Below, piece by piece: positions 9,204 to 21,002 of a DNA stretch of 64,000 nucleotides; positions within the stretch are counted from its first letter, which is position 1, and the number at the start of each line of letters is the position of its first letter. A program made the position numbers and the translations under genes. The notes below the pieces were generated by a model. It was not told where the DNA came from and did not search any database. It worked only from the letters and a program-made list of their open reading frames with translations. This stretch comes from Prorocentrum cordatum (Eukaryota; Sar; Dinophyceae; Prorocentrales; Prorocentraceae): NCBI GenBank assembly GCA_963575745.1, contig CAUYUJ010003447.1:424228-488227 (forward strand), read 5' to 3'.

Positions 9204-9720
9204 TACAAGGGTGGAGGGCGGGCCGTTTTCAAAGTGGGATTTCCACCTTAGCCTGCGCACATGTGTCGTTCGAGTCTCCAACAGTTATAAGGATGGAGGG
9301 CCGGCCATCTTCAAAATGCGTTTCTCGTCTTACCGCGGTGCACATTTGTTCCATCAGTCCCCAGCAATGGCAAGGATGGAGGTCTGGTTCGTTCTCAACG
9401 TGCCACTCTCGCCGCACCGCCGCTCACTTTCATTCAGCAAGTTTCCAATAGCTAAGCGTCGGCTCGGTTGCGACATGCGGCGATCGGTTGAGATTTCCTC
9501 ATTCTCTGACCCGAACTTCCAATTTCACAACAGTTGCACATGGAGGGCGGCTAATTTTCAAAGTTGGGTTCTCGCTCGAGGCTGCGCACATTGTACGAGG
9601 CTGAAGGGCAGATTCTCAAAACGTGTACATAGAGGAGCATGTCTTTGAACACTGTCATCTTACATCATCATGGAGGATGGATATTTTCCATAACGGTGTC
9701 TCTATTGAGAGGCAGGCCCA
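9204..9720 (+). repeat. Degenerate minisatellite, unit about 80 bp
   Basis: Units start GGTGGAGGGCGGGCCGTTTT, GGATGGAGGGCCGGCCATC, GGATGGAGGTCTGGTTCG and CATGGAGGGCGGCTAATTTT. Each continues with TTCAAA(R)TG..TTCTCG and a GCGCACATTTGT-like segment. Five or six decayed copies are visible. Confidence 0.7.
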
Positions 9721-10520
9721 CCAGGTGATTGGTATTCAGGGGGCCGGTTCTTACTGTGGAATGGAATGCGGGAGATTTCTGAGGAGGGGACTTGGCACGG
9801 GAGGGTGTACTGCTGCATCGGTGGCGTATCCTGGGTCTACTGTGACCATCCTCCTCCATCTCTCTCTCTCTCACAGTTCTCACCTTCGCATCTGCACGCT
9901 GCAATGGACGAGCTCAGGGAATTCAGCCTTGCTTCAACGAGACGCGTTCCCGCAGGGAAGGGGGCAGGAAAGAGGTCTTGGTCTTGAGGGTTTCGGCTTC
10001 ATGGTCTGGGGGATGGAGTTGGAGCTTGTGATGGGGCCAGATGTAGGCAGATGAGTGTACAGAGGCTCTGGAAGGAAATTCCGGAAGTCGCCCCTCCTCT
10101 TCTTGCTCGCCCCGCGTCCTCACGTTCCGTATGTTTGTTGTCTTTCGTGGTCTTCCCCTTTGGCATCGTTGTCCCCCACGTCTATCCTTCGGTTGTACAG
10201 CTTCACTCACGTCACAGGTATCCACCGTGTCCTCTTCTCCGTCGTCCTCCGGTTTCTCCTTTTCCGCCATTTGTTTTCCTTCCTCAGTCCGCCTGCTCCT
10301 GTCGCTGCTGCCGTTGCGTCCACCTGTTCCGCCCTGCAAGGGAGCCTCCCCGTGCCATCCGAGTTCGTTGTTTGTGGGAGGTCAATCCCCCCCAATGGCT
10401 TCGAAATGTAGTCTTCAAGTGGCTTACGCCATTCCGCCGACCCCTCTGAAGGACCGAGTGCTTGCGACGATCTTGGAGCTTATCCGATGGGTCAGGAGCT
10501 TCTTAGAATGCATTTGAGGA
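9721..10520. other. No gene recognised
   Basis: Mixed sequence with a short TC run (about 9860-9875) and a pyrimidine-rich plus strand from about 10090 to 10330. Overlapping short frames on both strands show no domain. Confidence 0.4.
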
Positions 10521-10860
10521 ACTCGTGGGATGCCTCTCAATGGCCTCTTGGAGGACTCTTGGGGGCATCTTCTGGGGGGCCTCCTGGGGGCTTCTTGGGG
10601 ACCTCTTGTGAGCCTCTTGGGGCCTCTTGTGAGCGCCTCGGGGCGTGTGGGGGTTCTTGAGGCCATCTCGGGGAGAAAGGCTCGAAATCTAAGTTGGTTT
10701 CCCGCTTTCTGTGCCCCTCTTAGAGCCACCCTCTTAGGGCTCTCTTGGGCCTTCCTCGCTCTGTCTGCGGCCGTCTTGGGGCCCTCTTGTGTTGTCTTTG
10801 GGCCCCCATCGGAGGCCTAAAGGGCCCTGTCGGGATTACCTCTGGGGCCCCTTGGGCCGT
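10521..10860 (+). repeat. CTTGGGGGCCTC-type degenerate repeat
   Basis: Repeats of GGGGCCTCTTG and relatives. The same motif family recurs at 15020-15590, 23640-24120, 36410-36660 and 46020-46160, and reversed at 53345-53460. It is a GC-rich low-complexity repeat. Confidence 0.65.
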
Positions 10861-11221
10861 CTTGGACGCTGCCAAAACGAGAAAGGTGAATTTGCAACAC
10901 ATGCACGTTTCCCGCGGGAGTAGGGCGAGTGTTGACTTTGGCCCCTTCGGTTTCGAAATGTACTATTGCTGCTTGTTCTGCGAAAGTGCCGCGCAGTTGG
11001 ACCTGGTGCTCTCCGTCTTACATACACACCAGCGTCGCATTCATGCCACTGCTGAATTCGTATCTCCCCCTCCGTCCTTTCCACCAGCCGAGCATCCCTA
11101 TGAGCTAAAGACATGACGGACTGCAACACAGCGGCGCCTGGATATGGAATGCAAAGAGCTCGGGGCTGGAACACACACAAAGACAATTCATCACGTTTCG
11201 CGTATCCCCACGCTTTGACGC

Positions 11222-11610
11222 AGGGTACGACGCCTACAAGATGGACAGTGACCTAGGGCTCAACGTCCACTGGCCTTCGGTCAAGGACAAACACATGAAG
11301 CTCATGCACCGCGACTCCCGAGCGCACGCTCTACGAGATCACGACAGCAGCAGTACACCCGCCCCATGGATAGCAGAGGGCAGAACAGCCACTGCTGCAG
11401 CCGCTCATGACCGTTGGGCAGGCGCCATCGGCTCAGCCACCCCCGGCCAGTGGCAGAACTGGCAGGAGTGGAACTCCTGGGGCCATCAGAAAGCCCCATG
11501 GACGGACGCGAACTGGAAAGGAAAAGGTACCCCAGGGGGGACGACCGGTACACGGACAAGCGCGCCCGATGGTGGGCTAGGGAGGACTCTTATGCCCAGG
11601 GCTAGCAGAG
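11222..11610 (+). CDS. Possible exon or mobile-element protein fragment, unrecognised
   Basis: An acceptor-like ACGCAG|G at about 11216-11221 leads into an open frame beginning YDAYKMDSDLGLNVHWPS. It continues through a Trp/Gln-rich part (QWQNWQEWNSWGH) to a Lys/Gly-rich part. Composition differs from the repeat-driven frames nearby. After about 11540 a neighbouring frame is equally open, so the end is uncertain. It could be the end of a gag-like mobile-element protein. No domain is recognised. Confidence 0.35.
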
Positions 11611-11719
11611 CCCGGTCAACCTGTCAGCGCACCCCTGGCCTTCCAGGCCAGTGGCCTCCGTCTCCCTCACCACCTTCCACCCCCACGTTGGGGACTGTTT
11701 CACCTCGCAGCGCCCGGCC

Positions 11720-12370
11720 TTGGCCGTAATACATTGGGGCAACATCCGCTGGGGCGGGGGCCGCCCCACATTTCACCCAAGGCGCCGCTTAGCTAGACAG
11801 CCCACACTGGATACGTGGAACCATTCCTGACATTTCACCCCCCTGCTCATCAGGGGACCAGCCCGCTGGGCTGACCGGTCCCTGGACCACCCACTTTGCT
11901 GTCCTACGGCGACAGCCGCTCTCCCTCCGGTGGCAGGGGGACGTCGGCAGGAGCACCCCCCCCCTGCGCGCCACCCGCCTTTGCTGTCCAGCGGCGACAG
12001 CCACCCACCCTTCGGTGACAGGGGTACGTCGGCAGAAGCACCCCCCCCTGCGCGCCAGCCTACCAGCCTGTTGTTTCAGGCCTCAGTTTTGGCAGATTCC
12101 GCTCCAGCGGCGAGTAGCTGCGAATCCCCAGGGCCCACCCCCGGAGGCGCATCTCGCTGCTGGCCCACATTCCGCGTCGACTGAGGCCCTGGTGGGCCGT
12201 CACCCGCTCGCAGTGGACTGCGGCCTCGGTGGGCCATCGCCCGTTCGCACACATTCAACAGAGACCTCAGCGGCGATTAGCTGCGACCCTGACGATGTAA
12301 AATGGATCCTAGCAGCGATTAGCTGCGACCCCCCGTTCTTCCACGCAGGTGCCCGCGGCGAGTAGCTGCG
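11720..12370. repeat. Short direct repeats
   Basis: A unit with ACGTCGGCAGGAGCACCCCC and CTGCGCGCCA is present twice (about 11940-11975 and 12027-12056). A GCGATTAGCTGCGACCC-like motif recurs four times (12111-12127, 12270-12290, 12314-12331, 12357-12375). Confidence 0.6.
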
Positions 12371-13319
12371 ACCCCCAGGGCGTTCCATGTGGCAGGCCGC
12401 GGCCCCTGGCCCACGGCTGCAGGGTAACTACCTGGCCGTGGGGCGAGGCGTTGCGTCCCCTCGCCTCTCCCCTCACAGGTTCGGTGGGCGTCCCCCACCC
12501 GTGGCTCCTGCTCGCACCGTGGTTCGCGCTGCTCGTAGTCCTTCTTGGCCCCTTCCAGCGGCAGTTTCCACGGCTTCGGGGTGACACCCGGTGTGTGTCG
12601 GCGCTAGGGCGCAGGGGCAGCGGCATGCGACAGTCTGGGTTGGCGGGCCACCTCAGCTTCACTGCAGCAGGACCCCCCTGGCAGGCAGCGCAGTCGTCAC
12701 CACCACCAGTGCGCCGACCATCACCACCCGACGGCGGTGCTCCCCACGCCAGCGGATCTCTTCGCTTCAGGGATCGGCACCGTAGTTGCGCCTTGGGCAC
12801 AGCCGCATGGTTCCCCTCGGCACTGGGGGGCGGATTGCTGAGGACTGGGCGTTGAGTGGTTCAGCCTTCAACGTCTGTGCAGCCTTTGGTTTTCCCTCTG
12901 TCGCGCGCTGTTTCTGGTTCCGGCCGCGCAGCCGTTCGGCTTGTGCAGGTCGGCCACGGAGTCTGGCGCCGCCCTGGCGACTCACTTCGTTGCATCCGCA
13001 CATTCAACACGGCGGCCTGCACAATTTGGTTCGGGCTGCGGTGCCTAAGTGCGTTCGCCTTGAGAATTTAGTTCATTTTGTTCTGTGCGCGTGCAACTGC
13101 GAGCCTGTCTTGCAGGTGCGGGCTTTGTCCGCCGACTCTGGCTGGCGGCGAATTGTCTTGCAAATTAGCCCCGTGCCGAAACCCGGGCGCCGCTTCCGCC
13201 CCCTGTCCGTTGCCTCGGAGCCGCTGACCAAAAAAGTATCCCCACGCTCAAGCTTCATACCGCTGCCGGATGGTGCTCCGTCAGCTTGGAGCTCACGCAA
13301 AGTTTCACACTGGAAGTGG
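12371..13319. other. No gene recognised; long accidental frame
   Basis: A plus-strand frame is open from 12786 to 14126, but its second half is built from repeats (13320-14050) and the first half has no recognisable domain. Left unassigned. Confidence 0.4.
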
Positions 13320-14060
13320 GCGGCGAGGTGCCCACTGGCTGCCTTAGGCTGGTGCCACCCCCTGCTGATGTCCGAAAAGGGTTCAGTGGGATTTCGATAC
13401 ACTGCTGACAGTTGCGGTGCAAGGACTTCGAGTTCGGGAAGTGTCGTGACGAACGCTCACTTTCCACAGGAGCTTATGTTGCCCAGTCAGGGTTGGCATA
13501 GCCACGGCTGGCACAGTCAGGTTTGGCATAGTCAGCTCGGGCAAAAGTGGCACAGCCACGATTGGCACAGTCAGCATCAACTGCTCGAGTATATGTTTCT
13601 TCCCCCCTCCTCGCACACCGAGCGCCTGGCGCGTGCACTTCCTTCCCTTCCCTCCTGCATCCTGATGCTGCAGCGACTAGCTGCCACACCGTGGTGCCTA
13701 CCGTGCCTGGCGTGCACGTCCCCTCCTCTCCTCCTGCATCCTTGTGCCGCAGCGGTCAGCTGTTGCACCGGGGTGCTCTCCCTCCTGTTTCACAGGGTTC
13801 TTCTCTGGCGGCTGGGGTTTGCTGCCCAATACTGCTTCCTGATGGCGTTCAGGTTGTTTGGACTCACGCAGGGGTTCACACAGGGAATGGCTGCGTCGCA
13901 CTCGCTGATGCCAGGTGCCCCCTGGCGTGCTCTTGGCTGGTGTCGGCCCCTACTGATGACCGGAAGGTTCCAATGGATTTTTCGCTACACTGCCTACCTT
14001 ACGGTACCTGGACCTCGGGTTCGGCAAGTGTGGCTCTGTACGCTCGGTGGTCGACGTTCT
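13320..14060 (+). repeat. Direct repeats about 590 bp apart plus two minisatellites
   Basis: About 120 bp at 13325-13445 (GGTGCCCACTGGCTGCC, TTTCGATACACTGC, CGAGTTCGGGAAGTGT) recurs at 13913-14033. Between them are a roughly 15-bp unit (TGGCACAGTCAGGTT type) at 13487-13580 and a roughly 75-bp unit present twice at 13622-13775 (CTCCTGCATCCTGATGCTGC / CTCCTGCATCCTTGTGCCGC). All translate in one frame, which explains the long frame here. Confidence 0.7.
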
Positions 14061-14764
14061 CCTGTATGGACTTCGCTTTTGGACAAGTGTTACAGGTATT
14101 ACTGCCGTTTGCAGTCTTGTCGGTGATGAGGTGGCCCCTCTTTACTTTTTCGCCGACGCGATGTTTTGGCATTTGTGTCGCCTACTTCACGGATGTCGTC
14201 TGGGTGTGCCTGTCGGTCTAGTTCGTCTCTGACGGTGCTGTTTGACTGAGTCACACCGAGCGATCGACCTTTGCGTGTTTATGGCCGCGCCGCCGCGCCG
14301 TTTTGGCTGCGATTACCTGCTGGTCGCCACCGGGATTTGCAACGTCCCCACGGGTTTGGGAAGGCCGGCTCTGGCTCTCGTTGTGAGTGGCTGCCCGCTC
14401 GCTAGTTTCGGTTGCCTTTCTGTTCCTGCTGCCTAGTCGCGGCCCGACTAGTGTTCGGAAGGCTTTCGACCCGCCTCGCGAGCCTGTTGACCAAAATTAT
14501 CCCCACCAGCCCCCTCGGCGCCACTCGGCGGCAGTTTCGGCGGCCGTTGGTTCGCGCGCTTAGGTAATCAGGTTTGGCTCGTAGCCCTTGTTGACTTCGG
14601 ACGCCGTGTGCGCTTGCGCTTACGGCCGCGACGAAAAAAATATCCCCACCAGCCCACTCAGACACGTTGCCCATGAGAGCTGACGGGAAAGTAGAAGAAG
14701 AGGCACATAGTGAAACAAAGCGGGCAAGGAGAGGAGGGGCTCTCTGAGGGACCCTCCTGGGGAT
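14061..14764. other. No gene recognised; repeated TATCCCCACCAGCCC motif
   Basis: AAAATTATCCCCACCAGCCC (about 14493) and AAATATCCCCACCAGCCCA (about 14637) recur near 35812. The reverse form GGGCTGGTGGGAT appears at 15715 and 37037, so a dispersed repeat end is likely. No coding evidence. Confidence 0.4.
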
Positions 14765-15010
14765 TACGAATTGGAGGATGATAAGGAAGCGGACTTGGAG
14801 GAGGAGGCGGGGGATGAGGGGGACGACGACGAGGGCAAAAACGAGGACGGGGACGAGGACACCTTGGAGGACGAGGGGGAGGAGGAGGAGGAAGAGAACA
14901 ATTAGGAGGAACGTAACGACGAAGGTGGGGACGAGGGCGAGGACAAGCACAACGAGGGTGAGAAAGAGGAGGAGGAAGAGGAGGAAGAGGAAGAGGACAA
15001 CCAGGACAAG
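14765..15010. repeat. GAC/GAG polypurine low-complexity tract
   Basis: The plus strand is almost entirely GAG, GAC and AGG triplets. Its frames (poly-Arg/Thr, or Leu/Val on minus) are compositional. Confidence 0.8.
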
Positions 15011-15019
15011 AGTTGTTTG

Positions 15020-15590
15020 AACCATCTTGGGGTTTTTACTTGGGGCACTCCTGGGATCGTCTTGGGGTTTGCTTTCGGTCTTGTGGTCCGCGTGTGGCTC
15101 TGTGAACTTGTCTTTGGGCCCCACCGGGGCTCTCATGGGAGCCCTGCAAAGCCTACCATCTTGTAGGGTGCCGATCAGAGGAAGAGGGGTGATCGATTTC
15201 TCTCCGCCCTTCTGGGACCTCTAAGGGCGCTGTTGGGCCGATCGTGGTCGCTCTTGGGACCGTTTTGGGGGGCCTCTCGGGCCCCCCCCTTGGGGGCTTC
15301 CTTGGGCCATCTTGGGGCGGTCTCGAGCGAGGCCTCAGAAGCTCACTGCAAGCGGAAAAAGGCGAGAAGACACACATCATGTTATTTCCCGGCGGTCTCT
15401 CATTGATTGTTGCCTCGTGTGGGGAGGGTCCAGGGGAGGCCCCGAGAGCACGTGGAACGTCTTGTGGCCCTCCATGGGCCTCTTTGAAGGCATGTTGGGA
15501 GTCATCTTGAGCCATCTTCGGCTATCTTGCGCCATCTTGGAGGCCATCTGGGGGCATCGGACGCCCTCATGAAGCCATCATGGGTGCCCT
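15020..15590 (+). repeat. CTTGGGG-rich degenerate repeat
   Basis: Repeated TCTTGGGG, GGCCATCTTGGGG and GCCATCTTG motifs akin to those at 10521-10860. No gene. Confidence 0.5.
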
Positions 15591-15599
15591 GACCGCTCG

Positions 15600-15760
15600 C
15601 GACCCCCCACAAAAACCTCAGGGAGGGGAGGGGAAGAGGGTACCCCTCCCCTAAGGGAAGAAGGTTTTGGAAGAGGAAAGAAGGACATCTTTAGACCACC
15701 TACGCCCAGAGGGCTGGTGGGATTCTCCCAGAGTGCTGCCACATCCGCGCATGGCAGCAT
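15600..15760. repeat. Repeat shared with 36940-37060
   Basis: A palindromic CCCCTCCCC...GGGGA(A)GAAGG segment followed by CACCTACGCCCAGAGGGC and TGGTGGGATT. The same order is seen at 36940-37060 (CACTCACGCCCAAAGGGC, TGGTGGGATT). It may be the end of a mobile element. Confidence 0.45.
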
Positions 15761-15899
15761 CAGAAGGGCGGCTTGCTAGCTATCCCAGGCAGTGCTGCAA
15801 CTCGAAGGGGGGCATCAACGTCAAATGGTGAGAGTTGCAGCATCAGCAGGGTAGGCGAAGGAGCGTAGACATGGAGAGGCTTCTGAGCCTTTGTGGGCC

Positions 15900-16125
15900 C
15901 CGGAAACGGCAGAGCTGTTTTTTCGCCGTTTCCAGCAAAATGTCCCTTGAAAATGGAAACGGCAACAAAAACGGCGACCGGAAACGGCAACAAAAACGGC
16001 TCCGGCATTGGAGCCGGAGCCGGAACCGGTCAAACAACGGCGACGGAGCCGGTAAAAAAACGGCGTCGGAACCGGCGAAAAAACGGCAGAACGGAACCTG
16101 TAACAAAAACGGCCCTGGCGTTTCC
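15900..16125 (+). repeat. AAACGGCAAC-type tandem repeat
   Basis: Many imperfect copies of (R)AAACGGCAACAAAAACGGC interspersed with GGAGCCGG. Low complexity with no gene. Confidence 0.7.
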
Positions 16126-16245
16126 AGGGCCCACGAAGTTCTGAGCGCACTGGCGCCCGGAGTGGATCCTCAGGCCAGGCCCTCGGCGTGTTGCCAGCGG
16201 CGCGGGAGAGCTCGGACGTCGGAGGTTGCTCGCAGTAGTGCTCGC

Positions 16246-16575
<330 letters not shown>

Positions 16576-16689
16576 GGGGGGGCTGCTGCTTTCCTTTGCC
16601 TGCCGCTCCTGGCCACGGCCGCAATGGCCATGGCGGGATGGGACGGTGCCGATTGCGGTCGTTGTCTCGGGTCTGTGAGTCTCGTTCGT

Positions 16690-16795
16690 GTTTTTTTTTT
16701 TGCCTTCTCTCTCTCTCTCCCTCTCTCCCTCTCTCTCTCTCTCCCTCCCTCCCCTCTCTCTCTCCCTCTATCCTTCCTCCCCTCTTCAGCCACGA
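16690..16795. repeat. T run and (TC)n tract
   Basis: A run of 11 T is followed by CTCTCTCC repeats to about 16790. Confidence 0.85.
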
Positions 16796-17058
16796 CGCCA
16801 AAATACAGACCACTTCGGGCTCTGGACGGCCTCTGGTTCCCGGACCGCTCTCCAGGACCGCGCGGGGGGGGCCCGACTCGAAGAAGCCGAGGCTCGACGT
16901 GCCCACAACAGCCCCCTCCGTTCCGTATCCAGCGCTCCTCTGCCTGGCTGGTGGCACGACGACCGCGGGCTGTGACGCCCTTCGGCACCGCTCCTGCCCC
17001 GTGCACTTCGCTTCGGATGCAACTCCTGGGAGGTGAAATTCTGTTTTCGCCCTGGTCC

Positions 17059-17145
17059 GAAACCCAGCTAGGTCCGTCTTAATCCCGCCTAATCCGTTTT
17101 AATCCCGCCTAATTCCGCTTAATCCGGTTTAATCCTGCTTGGTCC
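17059..17145 (+). repeat. 14-bp tandem repeat TTAATCCCGCCTAA
   Basis: Five or six imperfect units (TTAATCCCGCC, TAATCCG, TTAATCCTGC). Confidence 0.75.
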
Positions 17146-17260
17146 GAGGCCCTTTTCCGACGTAACAGCTCCCAAATGGGGCTGAATCTTCTTTAATCTT
17201 TCCGAAGAAAACCTCCCAGTAGTAGCTTCCTAACCTCGCCACTCGCCCTGGGGTTGAGCG

Positions 17261-17388
17261 ATGCGCTTTTGGATTCTCGCAGCCGCGTGCGCAGCTGCCA
17301 CGGCCACCCGCGCATCCGACCCAGGCCCGCTCATGGAGGGGCGGACCCGCATTATCAGCTTCCAGGACGCGGCGCGGCGCGGCCAGAG
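17261..17388 (+). CDS. Possible first exon with signal peptide
   Basis: An ATG opens a frame reading MRFWILAAACAAATATRA then SDPGPLMEGRTR, and continues to a donor-like CCAGAG|GTGTGG at 17389. The start has a basic residue, a hydrophobic core and small residues before a plausible cleavage site, so a secreted or membrane protein is possible. No domain is recognised and no second exon was found. The reading is weak because the surrounding GC-rich sequence is open on both strands. Confidence 0.35.
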
Positions 17389-17470
17389 GTGTGGGGGTGG
17401 CCATGATCTCTCCTGGTGTGTCAGATGTGTGCTTGTCGAGGCAAAAGGCGGCCCTCCCATGACATGTTTC

Positions 17471-17570
17471 GTGCCTTTTGTCGGGGCCTCCAGGAGGCTC
17501 CTCGTCGGCACGGCTGGATCCGTCTTGAAGCACGGGTCCGGATGGACCTTAGGAGAGGTCCAGGAGGACC
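17471..17570 (+). repeat. Dispersed repeat IX, diverged copy
   Basis: CTCGTCGGCACGGCTGGATC and the following block align with 7780-7850 over about 80 bp with many differences. Confidence 0.45.
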
Positions 17571-18097
17571 GGGTTTGATCGGATTGGGGCCAGGCGGGAG
17601 ACCTTTTCTTGGTCTCAGGTGGCCCTCCTCCGATCTACGAGTGTGGGAGGCTATTCCCTCGTAGTCGACCTGGTCCTCATAGATGCTTCGGCTCCTACGG
17701 CCATCATACTTCGGCTACCGGAGGGAGCGGCGTTGCTTGAGAGGACGGATGGGCAGAGTCCAGGCGGAGATGGCATTGTTGTAGTGCTCGGAGTCCGATG
17801 GAAGCCCTTCGAATTTCCATGGGAGCCGAGGGGTGTCATCAGAAGCCCGATCGGAGTCCAACGGGAGTCCCAGAGGATTTTTAGATGGGGGCCCGAGGTT
17901 TCCTCGAAGAGACTTATATGAGCCCGCTGGAATTCCCTCGGCGTTCTTCTGTTTTCTGGCGCCCTCCTTGTCTTCAGTTTGTGGATGGACAGAGCGATGG
18001 CTTTTTGACTGACCGACTGGCCGACCGACTGATTGCTTGATCGGTCGCGCCCGGAAGCAGGCCTTGTCTTTTTCCTGCTGCCGAGAGCGCGTCTCTC

Positions 18098-18184
18098 AGG
18101 AGGGGAAGAAACACACGGACACAATTAATCGTCGATTCCAGGAATATGTATATATATATATATATGTATATATAGATAAATACG

Positions 18185-18218
<34 letters not shown>

Positions 18219-18311
18219 GAAATTGTGGGAGAAGACGAACATCAAGGAAATATGAAACACATGTGGGAATCATGGGAGTAGTGTGTATTTGCTTAGGTGT
18301 CCCTGGGCCCC
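18098..18311 (+). mobile_element. Family E element with TA expansion
   Basis: Left end CAGGAGGGGAAGAAACACAC, then ACACAATTAATCGTCGATTC. Right end GGTGTCCCTGGGCCCC. A (TA)n stretch of about 70 bp at 18145-18212 has replaced or expanded the middle. Confidence 0.7.
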
Positions 18312-19795
18312 TCCGGTATCCGGGCGAAGCCGATCGCGGACCGTTGTTGGTGTGGTTGATTGCCGCGGGCGCGACCGACAGCAGGCCGTTTCTAGCCTTT
18401 TGCGCCTCGTGGCGCCACGTCCAGATTTGCAAAAAGTGCCGGGGTCCCTCCCGGGCCCTGTTGTCAGAGAGCGTCGACGGGAAAGCCCGCGCGGGCTTGA
18501 TGCTGTTGAGGCCAGCCAGCCCTTTCCGCGTCAGCTGGACATCCGCATGTTCGTTGCATGTTCACACTTCGGTCTCATCGGAACAGAGACTGATGGTGTT
18601 GAGGCCAGCCCTTTCCGTGTTAGGTGACCGCGCAAGAAACCACCGCAACCGGAAGTTATGGATGTTTCTTTAAAATGTTTTTTTGGTGGTTGTTCTGTTG
18701 TCGCGGTTACTGTTGGCACGTGCTTCGATTTCACATGTATCGCGTTCTCGTGGGGTTGCTTCATTGCCACTTGCAGAGCGTCTCCCGCAGACCTTCCCTT
18801 CGACGTGCTGGCGCGAGACCGAGTGGCGTGCCTGCGCGGCGCGGCCTGTTTAACACGACGCGCGTGCGCGCAGTTCAGAGGAGTTTACATTCGTAGCCGC
18901 TTGATTGTTGCGGCACCGCGCCATATTTTTTGCGCGGCGCGTAACGCTCTTTTCGGATGCCATGTGCGCGTGCTTTGCATGGGCGGATCGCCTCGGCGCA
19001 GCGATGCTTCGCGCGGCGTGGTTCGGCCGCTCTTGCGCGATGATGCGCCCGTGTGCGCGTGTGTTGTCAGAGCGGCTCTGCGTGACGGCGTGTCCAGTAG
19101 CGATTACCGTGCCGTTAAGTTTGTTCCTCGTGGGCACGCGGCCCCCCCGGCCCTTTTCCCTTCTTCGCGGCACGCCAAATTGTTGGAGTGTCTATAAGTT
19201 TGTTTCGTTGGGCGCTTGCGCATGTGATTTTTTTGTGAGCATTGTTCATTTGTTGTCCACCTTTCGCGCGACCTCTTCTGGTTGCTTTTCCCCCTCGTCC
19301 ACTCGCATTCTGTTTTGATGGTGTTTTATTGCGCACGTCTCAAAGTGGAGGGCCCGGTCCGCTCGTGGAGGGCGCGACATTGTTGTCAAATCATACGCGT
19401 CGCGCGGTTGTGGTAGAAACCACGGCGCGTGCGTCATGCCGATCTGTTCGCGGCAAGTCCCGCGCACCGCGACCGCGCAGCACTCGGCGTGGCGAGTCTT
19501 CGAGCACCGCCACGAAAGCCATAACGCGCGACATGTCGTCGCCCATAGCCTTGCAAGGGCCGCAACATGTGACGCGCTCTTCCGCGCCGCTTTCGGGCGC
19601 ACTCCTTCGTCTACGTCGTCGCCCTCCCCCTTCCCACGTCCCCCATGTTGTCACCCTCCCTTCTTCCATTTCGTTCTCCTTGTCGCATTATTGCGTCTCC
19701 TGGGGTTCTCACGTGGCACACATGACAACATGTGGTACGTCATGGGTTACTGTCGGGTTGTCATGGGGGCCTCCTGGGACACTCTTGAGTCGTAG
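18312..19795. other. No gene recognised
   Basis: GC-rich sequence with many GCGCG motifs. There is one hairpin at about 19400-19430 (GCGCGGTTGTGGT/ACCACGGCGCG) and a duplicated AGGCCAGCC(AGCC)CTTTCCG segment (18510 and 18602). Open frames on both strands have no recognised domain. Confidence 0.4.
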
Positions 19796-19924
19796 ATGGG
19801 GCTACCTGGGACATTAGGGGCCCTCTTGGGCCGTCGTGAGTTGCCTGGGGGGTATCTTGGTGCCGTCTTGGGCCGCGTTCGCCTCCATGCTGGTTTTCTT
19901 GCTTTGCCTGGGTTGGGTCTTCAG

Positions 19925-20640
19925 TTACCCCCAACCCCACTAGGTCTGGTACCAGACCTCCCTTCCACCTCCAACAGGTCTGGTGGGATGCCCCCCTTCC
20001 ACGTCGACCAGACCTCCCAGCGGGCCCTCCTCCGGCGAGGTGGAGGGGGCCTCCACCAGACTTCCTCTGGTTCTCCTGGATACCTCCCCCTGATCCCCCC
20101 GAGGGCCTGGGGAGGCCTTCCGGAGACTTCCCTTGGTTTCCACAAGGTGTGGCGAGAGGCTTCCCGCGGCCCCTGGGAACACCAGGCGAGGCCTCCCCCA
20201 GGCTTCCGGGACGACCAGGGGAGGTCTCTGGGAGGCTTCCCCTGGTTCACCTGGAAGCCTCCGATGAGAGTTCCCGCAGGGGGGGGGTCTCCTGTGGGAG
20301 GCTTTCGGGAGGACCAGGGGAAGCTTCCAGGAGACCTCACCTGTCCTCCACCAAGTTTCCCCCCAGCGCCCCGGGAGGACCAGGGGGGGTTTCCAGGGGG
20401 CCTCCCCTGGTCTCCCCGGAAGTTTCCCCTTGGAGGGAGCCCTGCCAGATTTCGAGGTCTGGGGGAGGCTCCCGGACCCTGGTCCTCGGGGAGGATTCCC
20501 AGCAGGCTTGCAAGGACCAGAAAAAGCTTCTGGGAGACCTCCCGGCCCCCTTCTGGAAGTTTGCGGGAGGCCCCCAAGAGGACCAGGGGAGGTCCCCCGG
20601 CGGTCTCCCCCCAGATTCCAGGAGGTCGTCAGGACACCGC
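19925..20640. repeat. Degenerate repeats of GAGGACCAGGGGAGG and CTTCC
   Basis: GGGAGGACCAGGGG, AGGCTTCCCCTGG and GGAAGTTTCCCC recur in both orientations through the stretch, keeping a 350-codon plus frame and a 218-codon minus frame open. Read as repeat, not gene. Confidence 0.6.
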
Positions 20641-21002
20641 TAGGAGGCTTACTCTTCGGGGCCCTGAGGCCAGTGGATCACCGGATGCAGTGCAGCTACG
20701 GTGGCGACGGCAGCAGAGTCGCGTTCAGCCTCGGCGAAATATTTGCCGCGCGTTTCCAAGCTGGGTGGCTGGTTGGGGGCCTCCGACGGCCACGCCGGGA
20801 CGTTTGAACTTTGGGTCTTTCCGCTCCAAGAAAACATGGTGGACGTAAGGAAACTTCTGGTTCCTTAATAAATGCCCCCCGGGGGGCCTCGATGGTCCCA
20901 AAGTGCGAGACATCTGTCGATCCACCAAATTTAATAAGGAATTCCCGGGGTCCCAAGTGAGGTCCTTACTTGGGTGTCTGGCGGTCCCAGGATTCAGGGC
21001 CT
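20641..21002. other. No gene recognised
   Basis: Unassigned stretch between two repeat arrays. It contains GGTCCTTACTTGGGT and a related copy (about 20961 and 21001). Confidence 0.4.

Noticed and set aside
12786-14126. 446-codon plus-strand frame
   Set aside because: Second half consists of direct repeats and minisatellites; first half has no motif and no splice context.
18312-19795. Several 100-190 codon frames with G/C-rich codons
   Set aside because: Both strands equally open, no motif, no splice pair.
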